Part shown: positions 1 to 8,449 of the stretch, in pieces
Layout: every line of letters starts with the position of its first letter
Position numbering within the stretch: position 1 is the stretch's first letter
Assembly: GCA_934099115.1 (NCBI GenBank)
Contig: CAKOPK010000004.1
Span: 1-64,000, forward strand
Source: an uncultured Bacilli bacterium
GTDB lineage: Bacteria; Bacillota_I; Bacilli_A; RF39; UBA660
Length of the DNA: 64,000 bases
Direction: 5' to 3'
The notes under the pieces: generated by a model
The model's database searches: none
What the model was told of the DNA's origin: nothing
What the model saw: the letters and a program-made list of their open reading frames with translations, nothing else
Position numbers and translations under genes: made by a program

Positions 1-8
1 TCACTTAC

Positions 9-38
9 ATTATATCATAGGTAAATCTATGTGTCTTT
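9..38 (-). promoter_or_regulatory. Putative sigma-A promoter for a gene left of the window
   Basis: On the minus strand a TATAAT -10 (9-14) is preceded by an extended-10 TGA (15-17) and, 18 bases upstream, by AAGACA (33-38), which keeps the GACA part of a -35. It would fire toward position 1, so its gene is outside the window. Confidence 0.45.
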
Positions 39-85
39 TTTTATGTTTATTTCGGACACTTACTCTTTCTATTTATATTTTTTAT

Positions 86-116
86 AGAAAAAAGCTAACG
101 ATTTCGTTAACCTTTT
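86..116 (-). terminator. Rho-independent terminator after the metallopeptidase gene
   Basis: A short inverted repeat (TAACG 96-100, loop ATTT, CGTTA 105-109) lies just after the minus-strand stop at 121 and is followed on the minus strand by a T-run. The stem is only five base pairs, so it may be weak. Confidence 0.5.
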
Positions 117-120
117 TGAT

Positions 121-2211
121 TTATCTACTCATACCCTTGTTTAAATCTTGAAAATAATTTTCAGCCATAGTCATTATTTCATCTAAAGAAAATTGATATG
201 CTTCGGTATTTTTATCTATGACATTATTATATTCTAAAATAGTCTTTAAAGAAACACTATTTTCTATATTTTTAAAGCTTTCTTCAAAGCTTAATACTCC
301 ATTATTATTTGTTATATAACAATTTGTTATATTATATCTAGTAATCTTTTTTAGTTCTCCTTCATATGTAACTAAGTTAAGCTTATATATTGGCTCAATT
401 TCAATATTTCTACCTGATACTTTGATATTTTTAAATAAATTATATTGTGATTCAAATACTCGCAAATAATCAGAATTTAAGATATCTTCTAAGTCTATTT
501 TTGTTATATTTCTAGAAAGTGAGAAAGAATAATATGTTAGTGGAACGCTATTGGATAGATAATGCATATTGCTATCTGTTGCATAAATTTCATTACCTTG
601 CTCTATTAAGCGAAAACCTATTTGATTATTTTCATTTAAGCCTACTTCAATAGAAACATTATTAATATCTGTTGCTATTAAATTATCTTTTAAATAAATG
701 GGAACAGATTGAACTTGTGATACACTAAAGGTTCCATTTTCTACACCAATTTTTTTCCAATACTCACTAGTGCCAAAACCTTTATAGTTTTCAAACATGG
801 TGGAACTTACTAAAGAAGGAAAATCAAAAGCTGTATTAACTAAGTCAGCTGGTTCATTTGTTTCAGTTTTCTTATATTTACCATTTTCATCTTTAGAAAT
901 GGCATAAAATTCATTATCAGTCTTGCCTATTCCTACAGCATTTTCATAAACTTCAAACTTCTTTAAAGCTTCCCAATTTTGAATAATTCTGCCACGATAG
1001 CCTACTTTTTTAAGTTGATTATTATATTTTTCTAAATAATTAAATATTAACTTAGAATCAGAACTGTTAGCAAATATTTTAGCAAAATTATTAAATGGAG
1101 TATAACCATCATAAGCATTACAATTTGTTAAACAAACTTTAAATAATTCATTCATTAGATCTACACAATTATCAGCAGAAACATATTTATTTTGATAAAT
1201 AAGATTTTTATTAACTGCGTTTAGTGTTTCACTAATATAATTTACATCTATTCCTGGATATTTGCTTGTTAATTTTTCTACTAAATAATCCGTTCCTTTT
1301 TTACTATACTCTTCAAAGTTAAAATCAACTGTTGTTAATAAATATTTTAAGACTGCGGTTGAAAACTCATAACTTTCTGTTACAGGAATAACTAAAGATG
1401 CTCCTAAATTAGTCATGGCTTCATTTAGAGCTGTGCTTCTTTCTGTTGTATAGATGATTTTATCATCTCTTTGGGTATAAAAGGTACGAGTTGCATGAAA
1501 CATTTCATGATATAAAGTTTCCATAGGCACCCGCTCTATTGCAGTAATTTGATTAATTTTTCCTTGGTATACTGCACCTGCTCCTTTTGCATCGGGAAAT
1601 GTTTCTCTAAACTCTTCTATTGTATATTCAATAGCTTTCATATCTTTAATATTTTCATAGAATACTCTTAAATCATAATTAGGGCTTTCTTTTATTATGG
1701 CATTTAATAAATTAGTAGCAATTCTTTTATATTTATCATTTAAATTACTATTATTTTTTATAGCATCTAATACCATTTCTTTTGTAACTGTTAGTTCTCC
1801 TAAAAATCTATTTAAATCATTCGTATTTTGAATTGGAACATATTTTAGTTGTTGTTCTAGGGGTTTAATTTCTTCACTTATTACAAGTTCATCATTTTCT
1901 TCTTTAGTAGATAGTTCTGCTGCTAAAGCAGTAGGCATAGCATTTAACATACTTACTACTACTAATAGACTTACTACTCCTTTTTTTATTACTTTAACCT
2001 TTTCTTTAAATTGAAATCTAGGAACATCATAACAAATAAAGGGTTCATTTTTATTAAATATATTATTTAAAGCTTTAAAATCTTCTAATAAGGGATACTC
2101 ATATTCTCCTGCTTCATTTATTTCTAAAAAAGTTTTTCTATTATTTTCATCCATAAAGATCATAAAATTTTTATTATTATAATCTATTGGAAATAATCTT
2201 TTATATGTCAT
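121..2211 (-). CDS. Membrane-anchored HExxH (gluzincin-like) metallopeptidase candidate
   Basis: A 696-residue protein with a cytoplasmic N-terminus (about 1-76), one membrane segment (about 77-98) and a large exported domain. The exported part has HEMFH at 235-239 and a downstream ALNEAMT (E264), the arrangement of HExxH metallopeptidases that use a downstream Glu as third zinc ligand. This suggests an extracellular zinc peptidase; the family is not recognised. There is no lipobox or LPXTG motif, and the N-terminal in-out topology is unusual for a secreted protease. It is the last gene of a tandem unit: one base separates its ATG from the stop of the upstream paralogue, so translational coupling is likely. 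The metal motif is seen directly; peptidase activity is inference, and the rest of the sequence is not assigned. Confidence 0.6.
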   Translation of the reverse strand: MTYKRLFPIDYNNKNFMIFMDENNRKTFLEINEAGEYEYPLLEDFKALNNIFNKNEPFICYDVPRFQFKEKVKVIKKGVVSLLVVVSMLNAMPTALAAELSTKEENDELVISEEIKPLEQQLKYVPIQNTNDLNRFLGELTVTKEMVLDAIKNNSNLNDKYKRIATNLLNAIIKESPNYDLRVFYENIKDMKAIEYTIEEFRETFPDAKGAGAVYQGKINQITAIERVPMETLYHEMFHATRTFYTQRDDKIIYTTERSTALNEAMTNLGASLVIPVTESYEFSTAVLKYLLTTVDFNFEEYSKKGTDYLVEKLTSKYPGIDVNYISETLNAVNKNLIYQNKYVSADNCVDLMNELFKVCLTNCNAYDGYTPFNNFAKIFANSSDSKLIFNYLEKYNNQLKKVGYRGRIIQNWEALKKFEVYENAVGIGKTDNEFYAISKDENGKYKKTETNEPADLVNTAFDFPSLVSSTMFENYKGFGTSEYWKKIGVENGTFSVSQVQSVPIYLKDNLIATDINNVSIEVGLNENNQIGFRLIEQGNEIYATDSNMHYLSNSVPLTYYSFSLSRNITKIDLEDILNSDYLRVFESQYNLFKNIKVSGRNIEIEPIYKLNLVTYEGELKKITRYNITNCYITNNNGVLSFEESFKNIENSVSLKTILEYNNVIDKNTEAYQFSLDEIMTMAENYFQDLNKGMSR

Positions 2212-2212
2212 G

Positions 2213-2986
2213 TTATTTTACTACCTCCGTTTGATACCAATAATATCCAGTATCATTCTTTTTAAATGTATGTTTATATTTCGTAAATTTGGCTTTATTT
2301 TCCTTTAAATAATTCGTTGCACAAGAACTACTATTATTACATATTTTATATATATCTGCTTGATAACCATTATGATAATCTTTTAAATCAAGAGTATATA
2401 CTTCTTTATCATTTTCATCTGTATAAAAATCTTTTAAATATAATCCTGCATATTCATAGATAATTAATTCTTCTTTACTAGCTTCATAGTCATCTATATA
2501 ATGAATAGTTGTAGCGTTACTTGTATTATAAATTTCGGTTGTTATTTCATTTTCTTTTAAAGAATAACCAAAGCCGTCATAAATGCCTATACATTCTTCT
2601 GTATCTTTATAGATTTCAAAATTATTTATAGTTACATTATACATATTTAAAACATATGACTTTACTTCTTCTGGAGAATAAATACTTTTATGATTTAAAC
2701 CCATAGCCATAGATGCTAGATATAATGTTTTTACATCTTTTACATTTATACTATTTTTTGTATATGCATTAAATTCATATGCATTTGGTACATAGCTTAA
2801 ATAAGTATTTAATTCTATGTTACTTAAAGTTATTTTTTCTTCTTTTTTAGTATCATTGTCTTTATTTATTGTTTCATTATTATTACGGTCATTATTTTTA
2901 TTGCTTGCAATATAATAAGTTACTCCAGAACTTATTATAATTAATAATATTGTAATTATTATGTATAAAATATTCTCTTTTTTCAT
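2213..2986 (-). CDS. Membrane-anchored paralogue, family A (copy 1)
   Basis: 257 residues: a short cytoplasmic start, one membrane helix (about 6-27), an Asn/Lys/Asp-rich linker, then an exported globular domain. It shares with the genes at 2988 and 4844 a linker-end motif KKEEKITLS, a central YEA..EELIIYEYA region, and an almost identical C-terminus (KYKHTFKKNDTGYYWYQTE). Its N-terminal membrane segment is nearly identical to that of the next gene, so duplication looks recent. No catalytic motif is visible and no known family is recognised. It lies in an apparent operon with one base before the metallopeptidase and one base after the next paralogue. It is probably a cell-surface protein of unknown role. 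Confidence 0.7.
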   Translation of the reverse strand: MKKENILYIIITILLIIISSGVTYYIASNKNNDRNNNETINKDNDTKKEEKITLSNIELNTYLSYVPNAYEFNAYTKNSINVKDVKTLYLASMAMGLNHKSIYSPEEVKSYVLNMYNVTINNFEIYKDTEECIGIYDGFGYSLKENEITTEIYNTSNATTIHYIDDYEASKEELIIYEYAGLYLKDFYTDENDKEVYTLDLKDYHNGYQADIYKICNNSSSCATNYLKENKAKFTKYKHTFKKNDTGYYWYQTEVVK

Positions 2987-2987
2987 G

Positions 2988-3809
2988 TTATTTTACCATC
3001 TCCGTTTGATACCAGTAATATCCAGTATCATTCTTTTTAAATGTATGTTTATATTTGGTAAATTCTGTGTAATGCTTTTTAAAATACTCTCTGGCTGCAT
3101 CTTCATCATATTTATTCATATCTATTGTTTTGTGTGTATAATAATCAAATATTTGATTTCCAGCATCTAAACCTGCTGCATATTCATAGATAATCAATTC
3201 TTCGTTATTTGCTTCATAACTATCTATTTTACTTAATTTTTCTATACTTCCAGCACAGCCTGATGGAGAAAATCCTTGTTTAAAATAATAATAACATGTT
3301 CCATCGAAAGCACCTACATAGTTACTATGATCTTCTTTTAAATTAAAATCTTTTAGTTCTAGGTTATACATCTTTTTTAATAGAGGCTCTATTTTAGTTT
3401 CACTTATATAATAATAAGTACTATTTCCATTTATATCACTGTATGGATAGTCATAGGATGCTTCATATTTTTCTTTCTTTTCTTCATATTCATTTTCATT
3501 AATTTGAGCTAAAGCATTTCCTAGTATATAAATTTTGTCTGTTGTATTAATATTTGCAGTTGTTGTATCAGAACTAATAATATCTGCAAGATCAAGTGTA
3601 TAACTTAAATATTCACTTAGTTCATTATCACTTAAAGTTATTTTTTCTTCTTTTTTGGTATCATTATCTTTATTTGTGCCGTTGTTATTGTTTTCTATAT
3701 TAGAATCGTTATTGTTGCTTTTATTACTTACAACATAATAAGTCACTCCAGAACTTATTATAATTAATAATATTGTAATTATTATATATAAAATATTCTC
3801 TTTTTTCAT
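2988..3809 (-). CDS. Membrane-anchored paralogue, family A (copy 2)
   Basis: 273 residues with the same plan as its neighbour: N-terminal membrane helix, Asn-rich linker with KKEEKITLS, exported domain, and the conserved C-terminal KYKHTFKKNDTGYYWYQTE. The exported domain resembles the copy at 4844 more closely: both have NTADK/NTTDK, AKIESLLKKMYNLELKDFNLKED-type stretches, a Cys pair (CYYY or CYIY, then C before GS) and a YYT.K segment. The Cys pair could form a disulfide outside the cell. No enzyme motif is seen. It is co-transcribed with the flanking paralogues, and its function is unknown. Confidence 0.7.
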   Translation of the reverse strand: MKKENILYIIITILLIIISSGVTYYVVSNKSNNNDSNIENNNNGTNKDNDTKKEEKITLSDNELSEYLSYTLDLADIISSDTTTANINTTDKIYILGNALAQINENEYEEKKEKYEASYDYPYSDINGNSTYYYISETKIEPLLKKMYNLELKDFNLKEDHSNYVGAFDGTCYYYFKQGFSPSGCAGSIEKLSKIDSYEANNEELIIYEYAAGLDAGNQIFDYYTHKTIDMNKYDEDAAREYFKKHYTEFTKYKHTFKKNDTGYYWYQTEMVK

Positions 3810-3830
3810 TTCTAAATTCCTATTTCTTTT

Positions 3831-4721
3831 TTAAATTTGTTGACATATTCCTGTTATTTGATAAGTTTTATTAACAGTATAACTTAATTTACTATCTTTA
3901 ATTGTATATATTCTTTCTTCCAAAATGCCACCTGTGAGATTATCATTTAATATTGGCGCTAGAAAATAAATTTTATCTCCCTCTATTTTTGTGAATTTAC
4001 CTTCATTTATTGTAATGCTAGGTTGTATATTTTTAAAAGTATTAGGATAAAGTGGATTTTGTCCATTAAATTCACAAGGAATATTATAGTTAAAGCTATC
4101 AATAATAAACGCATCTATAGTTTCAGTAGGTTCATAAGTTAGAGCTACTATATTTTTACTAATTAATTCTAATTCATCATTGTAAACATAAAGATCACTT
4201 GCGTCAAAACATCCACCTGCACAAATATTAACTGATTGTACTAGCAAATAATTTTTGTTGTCTTCTGCTTTAAAAATGATAAAATTATCTTCGGCAAATT
4301 CACTCTTAATTTTGTTTAGTGTTGCTTCACTATTCCAAGAAAAATTGGGATATTCGCTGGTTGAATATTCAAAACTATTTATTCCATAAGAATTTACATA
4401 ACCAGTTATTTCATTTATTTGGCCGTCAAAATATAAATTATCTTTTTCATATTTATAAGTAATTGCAAAATCTTTTTTCTTGCCATTTAAAATTACTTCA
4501 AAAGTCTCTACTATTTTATCATCTTCTCTATTAATACTTTTAAATTTTACACCATCTGATATTTGATTATCATTGTTGTTTTCTTCTTTATTATCTTTAT
4601 TTTGATCTTTAATATTTGTATTATTATTATTTTTCTTATTCATAATAATATAGGTAACTCCTACTCCAATAATTACTAGTAGTAAAGTAATTACAATGTA
4701 CATAATTGTTTCTTTTTTCAT
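3831..4721 (-). CDS. Membrane-anchored paralogue, family B (copy 1)
   Basis: 296 residues: one N-terminal membrane helix (about 5-26), an Asn/Asp/Lys-rich linker, and an exported domain beginning DGVKFKSI. It shares with the gene at 5674 the pattern DGVKL/F..I, EEFEITLNG/ETFEVILNG, a D.KNYL segment and a C-terminal EE+IYTI..+KL...+N+TY+IT. The membrane anchor resembles that of family A, but the exported domain differs, so two domain families share one anchor. A CxxxC-type pair (about 170) may be oxidised outside. It is the first gene after the internal promoter at 4756-4784. Function unknown. Confidence 0.7.
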   Translation of the reverse strand: MKKETIMYIVITLLLVIIGVGVTYIIMNKKNNNNTNIKDQNKDNKEENNNDNQISDGVKFKSINREDDKIVETFEVILNGKKKDFAITYKYEKDNLYFDGQINEITGYVNSYGINSFEYSTSEYPNFSWNSEATLNKIKSEFAEDNFIIFKAEDNKNYLLVQSVNICAGGCFDASDLYVYNDELELISKNIVALTYEPTETIDAFIIDSFNYNIPCEFNGQNPLYPNTFKNIQPSITINEGKFTKIEGDKIYFLAPILNDNLTGGILEERIYTIKDSKLSYTVNKTYQITGICQQI

Positions 4722-4755
4722 TAAACTCTACACTTCTCTTTCTATTCTTATTAGT

Positions 4756-4784
4756 ATTATAACAAAATAATTATTTTTTTACAA
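4756..4784 (-). promoter_or_regulatory. Sigma-A promoter with shared CAATAGTATACAATT box
   Basis: On the minus strand: TTGTAA (4779-4784), 17-base spacer, TATAAT (4756-4761). A 15-base sequence (4782-4796) overlapping the -35 is identical to the one at 6556-6570 in front of the first gene of the cluster, at the same distance from the -10. This box could be an operator shared by both promoters. Confidence 0.75.
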
Positions 4785-4808
4785 TAGTATACAATTTACT
4801 ATACTAAA

Positions 4809-4832
4809 AAATAGCTAATTTCTTAGCTATTT
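4809..4832 (-). terminator. Rho-independent terminator inside the paralogue cluster
   Basis: Ten-base-pair perfect stem (AAATAGCTAA, loop TTTC, TTAGCTATTT) followed on the minus strand by a T-run, located after the stop of the gene at 4844. It separates the upstream pair (4844-6501) from the downstream genes, which have their own promoter. Confidence 0.8.
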
Positions 4833-4843
4833 AGATATATTAG

Positions 4844-5647
4844 TTATTTTACTACTTCTGTTTGATACCAGTAATATCCAGTATCATTCTTTTTGAATGT
4901 ATGTTTATATTTGGTAAATTCTTTATAATGTTTATCAAAATAATTGTCATCATCATCTATGTTTATAATTTTTTGTGTATAATAATCATTTATATTATTT
5001 CCAGCATCTAATCCTACTGCATATTCATAAATAACTAGTTCTTGATCATTAGCTTCATAGCTATCTATTTTACTTAATTTTGCTTCACTTCCAGAACATT
5101 CCAGTGGAGTAAATCCTTGTTTAACATAAATATAGCAAATTCCACCTGCGGTAGCAACATATTTATTGGAATCTTCTTTTAAATTAAAATCTTTTAATTC
5201 TAGATTATACATTTTTTTTAATAGAGATTCTATTTTAGCCTCACTAACATGGTAATAATAGCCATCGCCATCCACATATACATAATTGCTAGCTGATTGT
5301 TCTTGCTTTTTTATATATTCACTTTCTTTAATTTGATATAAAGCATTTCCTAGTATTAAAGCTTTGTCTGCTGTATTAATATTTACAATTGTATTATTAG
5401 GGCCTATTGTATCTCCAAGATCAAGTGTATAACTTAAATATTTATTTAATTCTGTGTTACTTAAAGTTATTTTTTCTTCGTTATTTTTTTTATCATTATT
5501 TTCTATTGGTTCTTTATTATTAGTATTTGAATTATTATTTTGTTTATTATTTTTATTATTCATAATAATATAAGTGGATGCTGCAGATAAAATTCCTACT
5601 AAAATTATTATAATTACAATATATATTGCTCTTTCTTGTTTCTTCAT
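4844..5647 (-). CDS. Membrane-anchored paralogue, family A (copy 3)
   Basis: 267 residues with an N-terminal membrane helix (about 8-29), an Asn-rich low-complexity linker, EEKITLSNTELNKYLSY, and the family-A C-terminus KYKHTFKKNDTGYYWYQTE. The central domain is closest to the copy at 2988. It is the only family-A copy upstream of the internal terminator. It follows the family-B gene at 5674 by 26 bases, so one A and one B copy form the first transcription unit. Function unknown; surface exposed by topology. Confidence 0.7.
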   Translation of the reverse strand: MKKQERAIYIVIIIILVGILSAASTYIIMNNKNNKQNNNSNTNNKEPIENNDKKNNEEKITLSNTELNKYLSYTLDLGDTIGPNNTIVNINTADKALILGNALYQIKESEYIKKQEQSASNYVYVDGDGYYYHVSEAKIESLLKKMYNLELKDFNLKEDSNKYVATAGGICYIYVKQGFTPLECSGSEAKLSKIDSYEANDQELVIYEYAVGLDAGNNINDYYTQKIINIDDDDNYFDKHYKEFTKYKHTFKKNDTGYYWYQTEVVK

Positions 5648-5673
5648 TTAAATCTACTCCTTATTATTTTATA

Positions 5674-6501
5674 TTACCACCAAGAAGAACCAGTTATCTC
5701 AGTTATTTTATAAGTATTTATGGTTTTAGATGTTAATTTGTTATTATTAATAGTATAAACTTTTTCTTCTACTTTTCCAGTATTTGTCTTTTGATCTACA
5801 CTAATATCTAAATAATATATTTCATTATCTACTATTTTAATACGGTATTGACCATAAGTACCAATTTGCCAACCTTTATTTAGAGAATCAGGATACCAAA
5901 TGTTTTGATTATTTTCAATTTTAAAGCCATGAAAATCGTGAATGTAAATAAAATCACCTATTTCTTTATATTCGCCATTAACAATTTTAACATCTATTCC
6001 GTTTCCAGAAGTTGAAGATGTTAAACCAAAAATAGCTAAATAATTTTTATTATCTGTTCCTTTTATAATAACAAAATTGCTTTCATTAAAATCTCTTTTT
6101 ATTTGCTCAATTGTAAAATCTTCTGAAAAATAAACATCATACACTACTATATCATTTAAAAGATCTAAATTTGATTTAACGGATAATTCTGCTTGTGCAT
6201 CTTCTCCTTCTACTGTAGGCATTAATGTTGCAGTATAAGTAACATTTACTTTTTTGATATTTCCGTTTAAAGTTATTTCAAATTCTTCAATTATGTTATT
6301 TCCAGTTTTATAAATATTACTTAATTTTACACCATCCTCTATTTTGGGATTATTTTTTTCTTCCGTTTTCGTATTATTATCTTTTGTTTCTTTTTTACTA
6401 TTATCTTTTAGTCTAATAATAGCTAGTGAAAAAACTCCAATTACTACTCCTAATAAAAGTGTAAATAGGACAATATAGATTACTCCTTCGTTTTTCTTCA
6501 T
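5674..6501 (-). CDS. Membrane-anchored paralogue, family B (copy 2)
   Basis: 275 residues from the ATG at 6501. That start is chosen over an upstream TTG because GAGGAG lies nine bases before it. One N-terminal membrane helix (about 8-30) is followed by a Lys/Asn/Glu-rich linker and a family-B domain (EDGVKLSNIYKTGNNI...; KVEEKVYTI near the end). It is the first gene of the cluster and is read from the promoter at 6530-6558. No enzyme motif is visible. With the other four genes it forms a lineage-specific surface family whose role cannot be read from sequence. Confidence 0.7.
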   Translation of the reverse strand: MKKNEGVIYIVLFTLLLGVVIGVFSLAIIRLKDNSKKETKDNNTKTEEKNNPKIEDGVKLSNIYKTGNNIIEEFEITLNGNIKKVNVTYTATLMPTVEGEDAQAELSVKSNLDLLNDIVVYDVYFSEDFTIEQIKRDFNESNFVIIKGTDNKNYLAIFGLTSSTSGNGIDVKIVNGEYKEIGDFIYIHDFHGFKIENNQNIWYPDSLNKGWQIGTYGQYRIKIVDNEIYYLDISVDQKTNTGKVEEKVYTINNNKLTSKTINTYKITEITGSSWW

Positions 6502-6529
6502 ATAAATCAACTCCTCTATTCTATTTGAA

Positions 6530-6558
6530 ATTATAACAAATTAATTAAAATTTAGCAA
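6530..6558 (-). promoter_or_regulatory. Sigma-A promoter of the paralogue cluster
   Basis: TTGCTA (6553-6558), 17-base spacer, TATAAT (6530-6535) on the minus strand. The box CAATAGTATACAATT (6556-6570, plus-strand orientation) overlaps the -35 exactly as at 4782-4796. Confidence 0.75.
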
Positions 6559-6597
6559 TAGTATACAATTAAGTTGACTTATCTTTATAAAATAAAA

Positions 6598-6620
6598 GAA
6601 GAATAGTTTAACTACTCTTC
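6598..6620 (-). terminator. Rho-independent terminator overlapping the yebC stop
   Basis: GAAGAATAG (6598-6606) pairs with CTACTCTTC (6612-6620), with one G-U on the minus transcript, and is followed by a T-rich stretch. It includes the stop codon of yebC. Confidence 0.65.
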
Positions 6621-7334
6621 AAAGTTTTTAACATTATGATATATTTCAGTTACATCTTCTATTTCATCAAGCATTTTATATAATTTCTGAAATACTTCTA
6701 AATCTTCTTCATTTAGGATTATTTCATCTTTTGCATACATTCCAACTTCATCTAAAGTATATTCAACTGGTTCAATTTTTTCAATAACATCTTTAGTTTT
6801 ATTAATATCATTAGGATGGACACTAATAGTTAATTCGTTATTATCTGATTCAAATTCAACTGGTTCTATTCCTTCATTTAATAATGTTTCAAATATTTCT
6901 TCTTCTTTGCTTGTTTTAAAAGAAATAATAGCTAAATAATCATAATTATAAGATACGGAATTGGTTACACCTAAACTTTTATTTACTTTATTGAAAGCTG
7001 CTCGTACCATTCCTACAGTACGATTTACATTATCTGTTAGAGTTTTAATAATTAAAGTAGATGCTCCTGGGCCAAATCCTTCATATATTACTTCATGATA
7101 ATCTTCGCCACCTACGCCTTTAGCTTTTTCTATTGCTCTATTAATAATATCGCTTGGTACTTGAGCTTTCTTAGCTTTTTCTACCATTCTTTTTAATATA
7201 ACATTGCTTTCAATTTCTGGTACACCTTTTTTAGCTGCTAAATATATTTCTTTTGCAAATGTAGAATATGTTTTTGCTTTTATTGCTCCTGTTTTTTGAA
7301 TACTTGCTTTTCTTACTTCATAGGCTCTACCCAT
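6612..7334 (-). CDS. yebC: YebC/PmpR family protein, YeeN/YeeI-like
   Basis: 240 residues, the usual family length. The start MGRAYEVRKASIQKTGA followed by KAKTYSTFAKEIYLAA, the core PSDIINRAIEKAKG, YEGFGPGAS and NRTVGMVRAAFNK are typical of YebC/TACO1 proteins; the opening is closer to the YeeN/YeeI branch than to E. coli YebC. The family has been described both as transcription regulators and, for the YeeI-type branch, as ribosome-associated factors relieving stalling at proline-rich stretches; either role would be cytosolic. The start has a strong AAGGAGG site and a promoter at 7365-7394. The gene is monocistronic, ending in its own terminator. Confidence 0.93.
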   Translation of the reverse strand: MGRAYEVRKASIQKTGAIKAKTYSTFAKEIYLAAKKGVPEIESNVILKRMVEKAKKAQVPSDIINRAIEKAKGVGGEDYHEVIYEGFGPGASTLIIKTLTDNVNRTVGMVRAAFNKVNKSLGVTNSVSYNYDYLAIISFKTSKEEEIFETLLNEGIEPVEFESDNNELTISVHPNDINKTKDVIEKIEPVEYTLDEVGMYAKDEIILNEEDLEVFQKLYKMLDEIEDVTEIYHNVKNFEE

Positions 7335-7364
7335 ATAAATTCCTCCTTAACATAATCTTTAAAG

Positions 7365-7394
7365 ATTATAACACTTACTATTAAATAATGTCTA
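7365..7394 (-). promoter_or_regulatory. Sigma-A promoter of yebC
   Basis: TAGACA (7389-7394), 18-base spacer, TATAAT (7365-7370) on the minus strand. AAGGAGG precedes the ATG at 7334. A small palindrome (AATCTTTAAAGATT) lies just downstream of the -10. Confidence 0.7.
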
Positions 7395-7399
7395 GTTTA

Positions 7400-8449
7400 T
7401 TAGAAAAAATATTTTAGTTTTTTTATATAATTTAAAATAAAATTATTAAATTCTGTTGTCTTTTGGATTTTTTTTATAACTTTACTTGGTTTATAGATTT
7501 CATAATAGTTATATTTTTCTTTTTGCATGATGTATTCTAAAGCTTTTATTGTTGTATCTTTGTAATTATTTGTTTTAAAAAAATGGCTTACACGATGATA
7601 TAATTTTCGAGAAACATTGCGATTTATAAAACGATAATATTTTTCATTTTTACTTGTAAATACATAATTTATACCATCTAATTTTTTTAATAAACGAATA
7701 GCATCGTAATAACCCATTTTAATATTTTCGTCTATTTGTTGGGGATTTAAATCCATTACACCACCTAAACTTCTTTTTGGGTTTATTTCTATTACATTCG
7801 CATTTTTATCATATTTACGACTTATACCAACACCATGAACTTTAATTAAATATACTTTATCATAGCCTTTTTCTAACATCATATTAACAGGCCCTAGGTC
7901 TCTAAAGCCTCCGTCTAAATAATATTCATTATTTATTAATTTTTCTCTTCTAAAAAAAGGTAGAAAAGAACTTGCTATAATATAATCTCTAAGCTTTTCT
8001 TTATTCATATCTTTTTTCCATAAATATAATGGTTTAAAATCTTTTAGACGAACTGTTACTAAACCATAATCAATTGGACTATTATATAGTTTATCAACAT
8101 CTAAATATTCATCAATTACTTTTTTTACTCCTTCTAATTCTATTCCTTTTTTTAAAAGAATAGAAAACCCTTCTTTAATAAAAGTTTCAATATTATTAAA
8201 ATGAAAATTTTCAGAGTTTACTGCTTTTATAAATTCATCAGAAAAACCAAATACTTGGCCCATGTTCATACTACGCCAGATAGTTGCTAGTTTTGCTCCT
8301 TCTCCACTTGCTATTATAGATGCATTTAGAGCTCCTATACTAGTGCCACATACTCCATCAAATTTTATTCTACACTCTAAGAAAGCACTAATAACTCCAG
8401 CTTGATAAGAACCACGAACTCCTCCTCCCTCTAATGCAATACCAACCAT
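7400..8449 (-). CDS. Patatin-like phospholipase (RssA type)
   Basis: 349 residues. The N-terminus has the oxyanion loop EGGGVRGSYQAG (7-18), the nucleophile elbow GTSIG (Ser37) and the catalytic Asp in DGG (Asp179), so the Ser-Asp dyad of bacterial patatins is complete. It is expected to hydrolyse acyl esters of lipids in the cytosol or at the membrane. The C-terminal part (about 280-349) is basic and not assigned. Its ATG overlaps the TAA of the upstream SDR gene by one base, indicating translational coupling. Substrate and regulation are not visible. Confidence 0.88.
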   Translation of the reverse strand: MVGIALEGGGVRGSYQAGVISAFLECRIKFDGVCGTSIGALNASIIASGEGAKLATIWRSMNMGQVFGFSDEFIKAVNSENFHFNNIETFIKEGFSILLKKGIELEGVKKVIDEYLDVDKLYNSPIDYGLVTVRLKDFKPLYLWKKDMNKEKLRDYIIASSFLPFFRREKLINNEYYLDGGFRDLGPVNMMLEKGYDKVYLIKVHGVGISRKYDKNANVIEINPKRSLGGVMDLNPQQIDENIKMGYYDAIRLLKKLDGINYVFTSKNEKYYRFINRNVSRKLYHRVSHFFKTNNYKDTTIKALEYIMQKEKYNYYEIYKPSKVIKKIQKTTEFNNFILNYIKKLKYFF

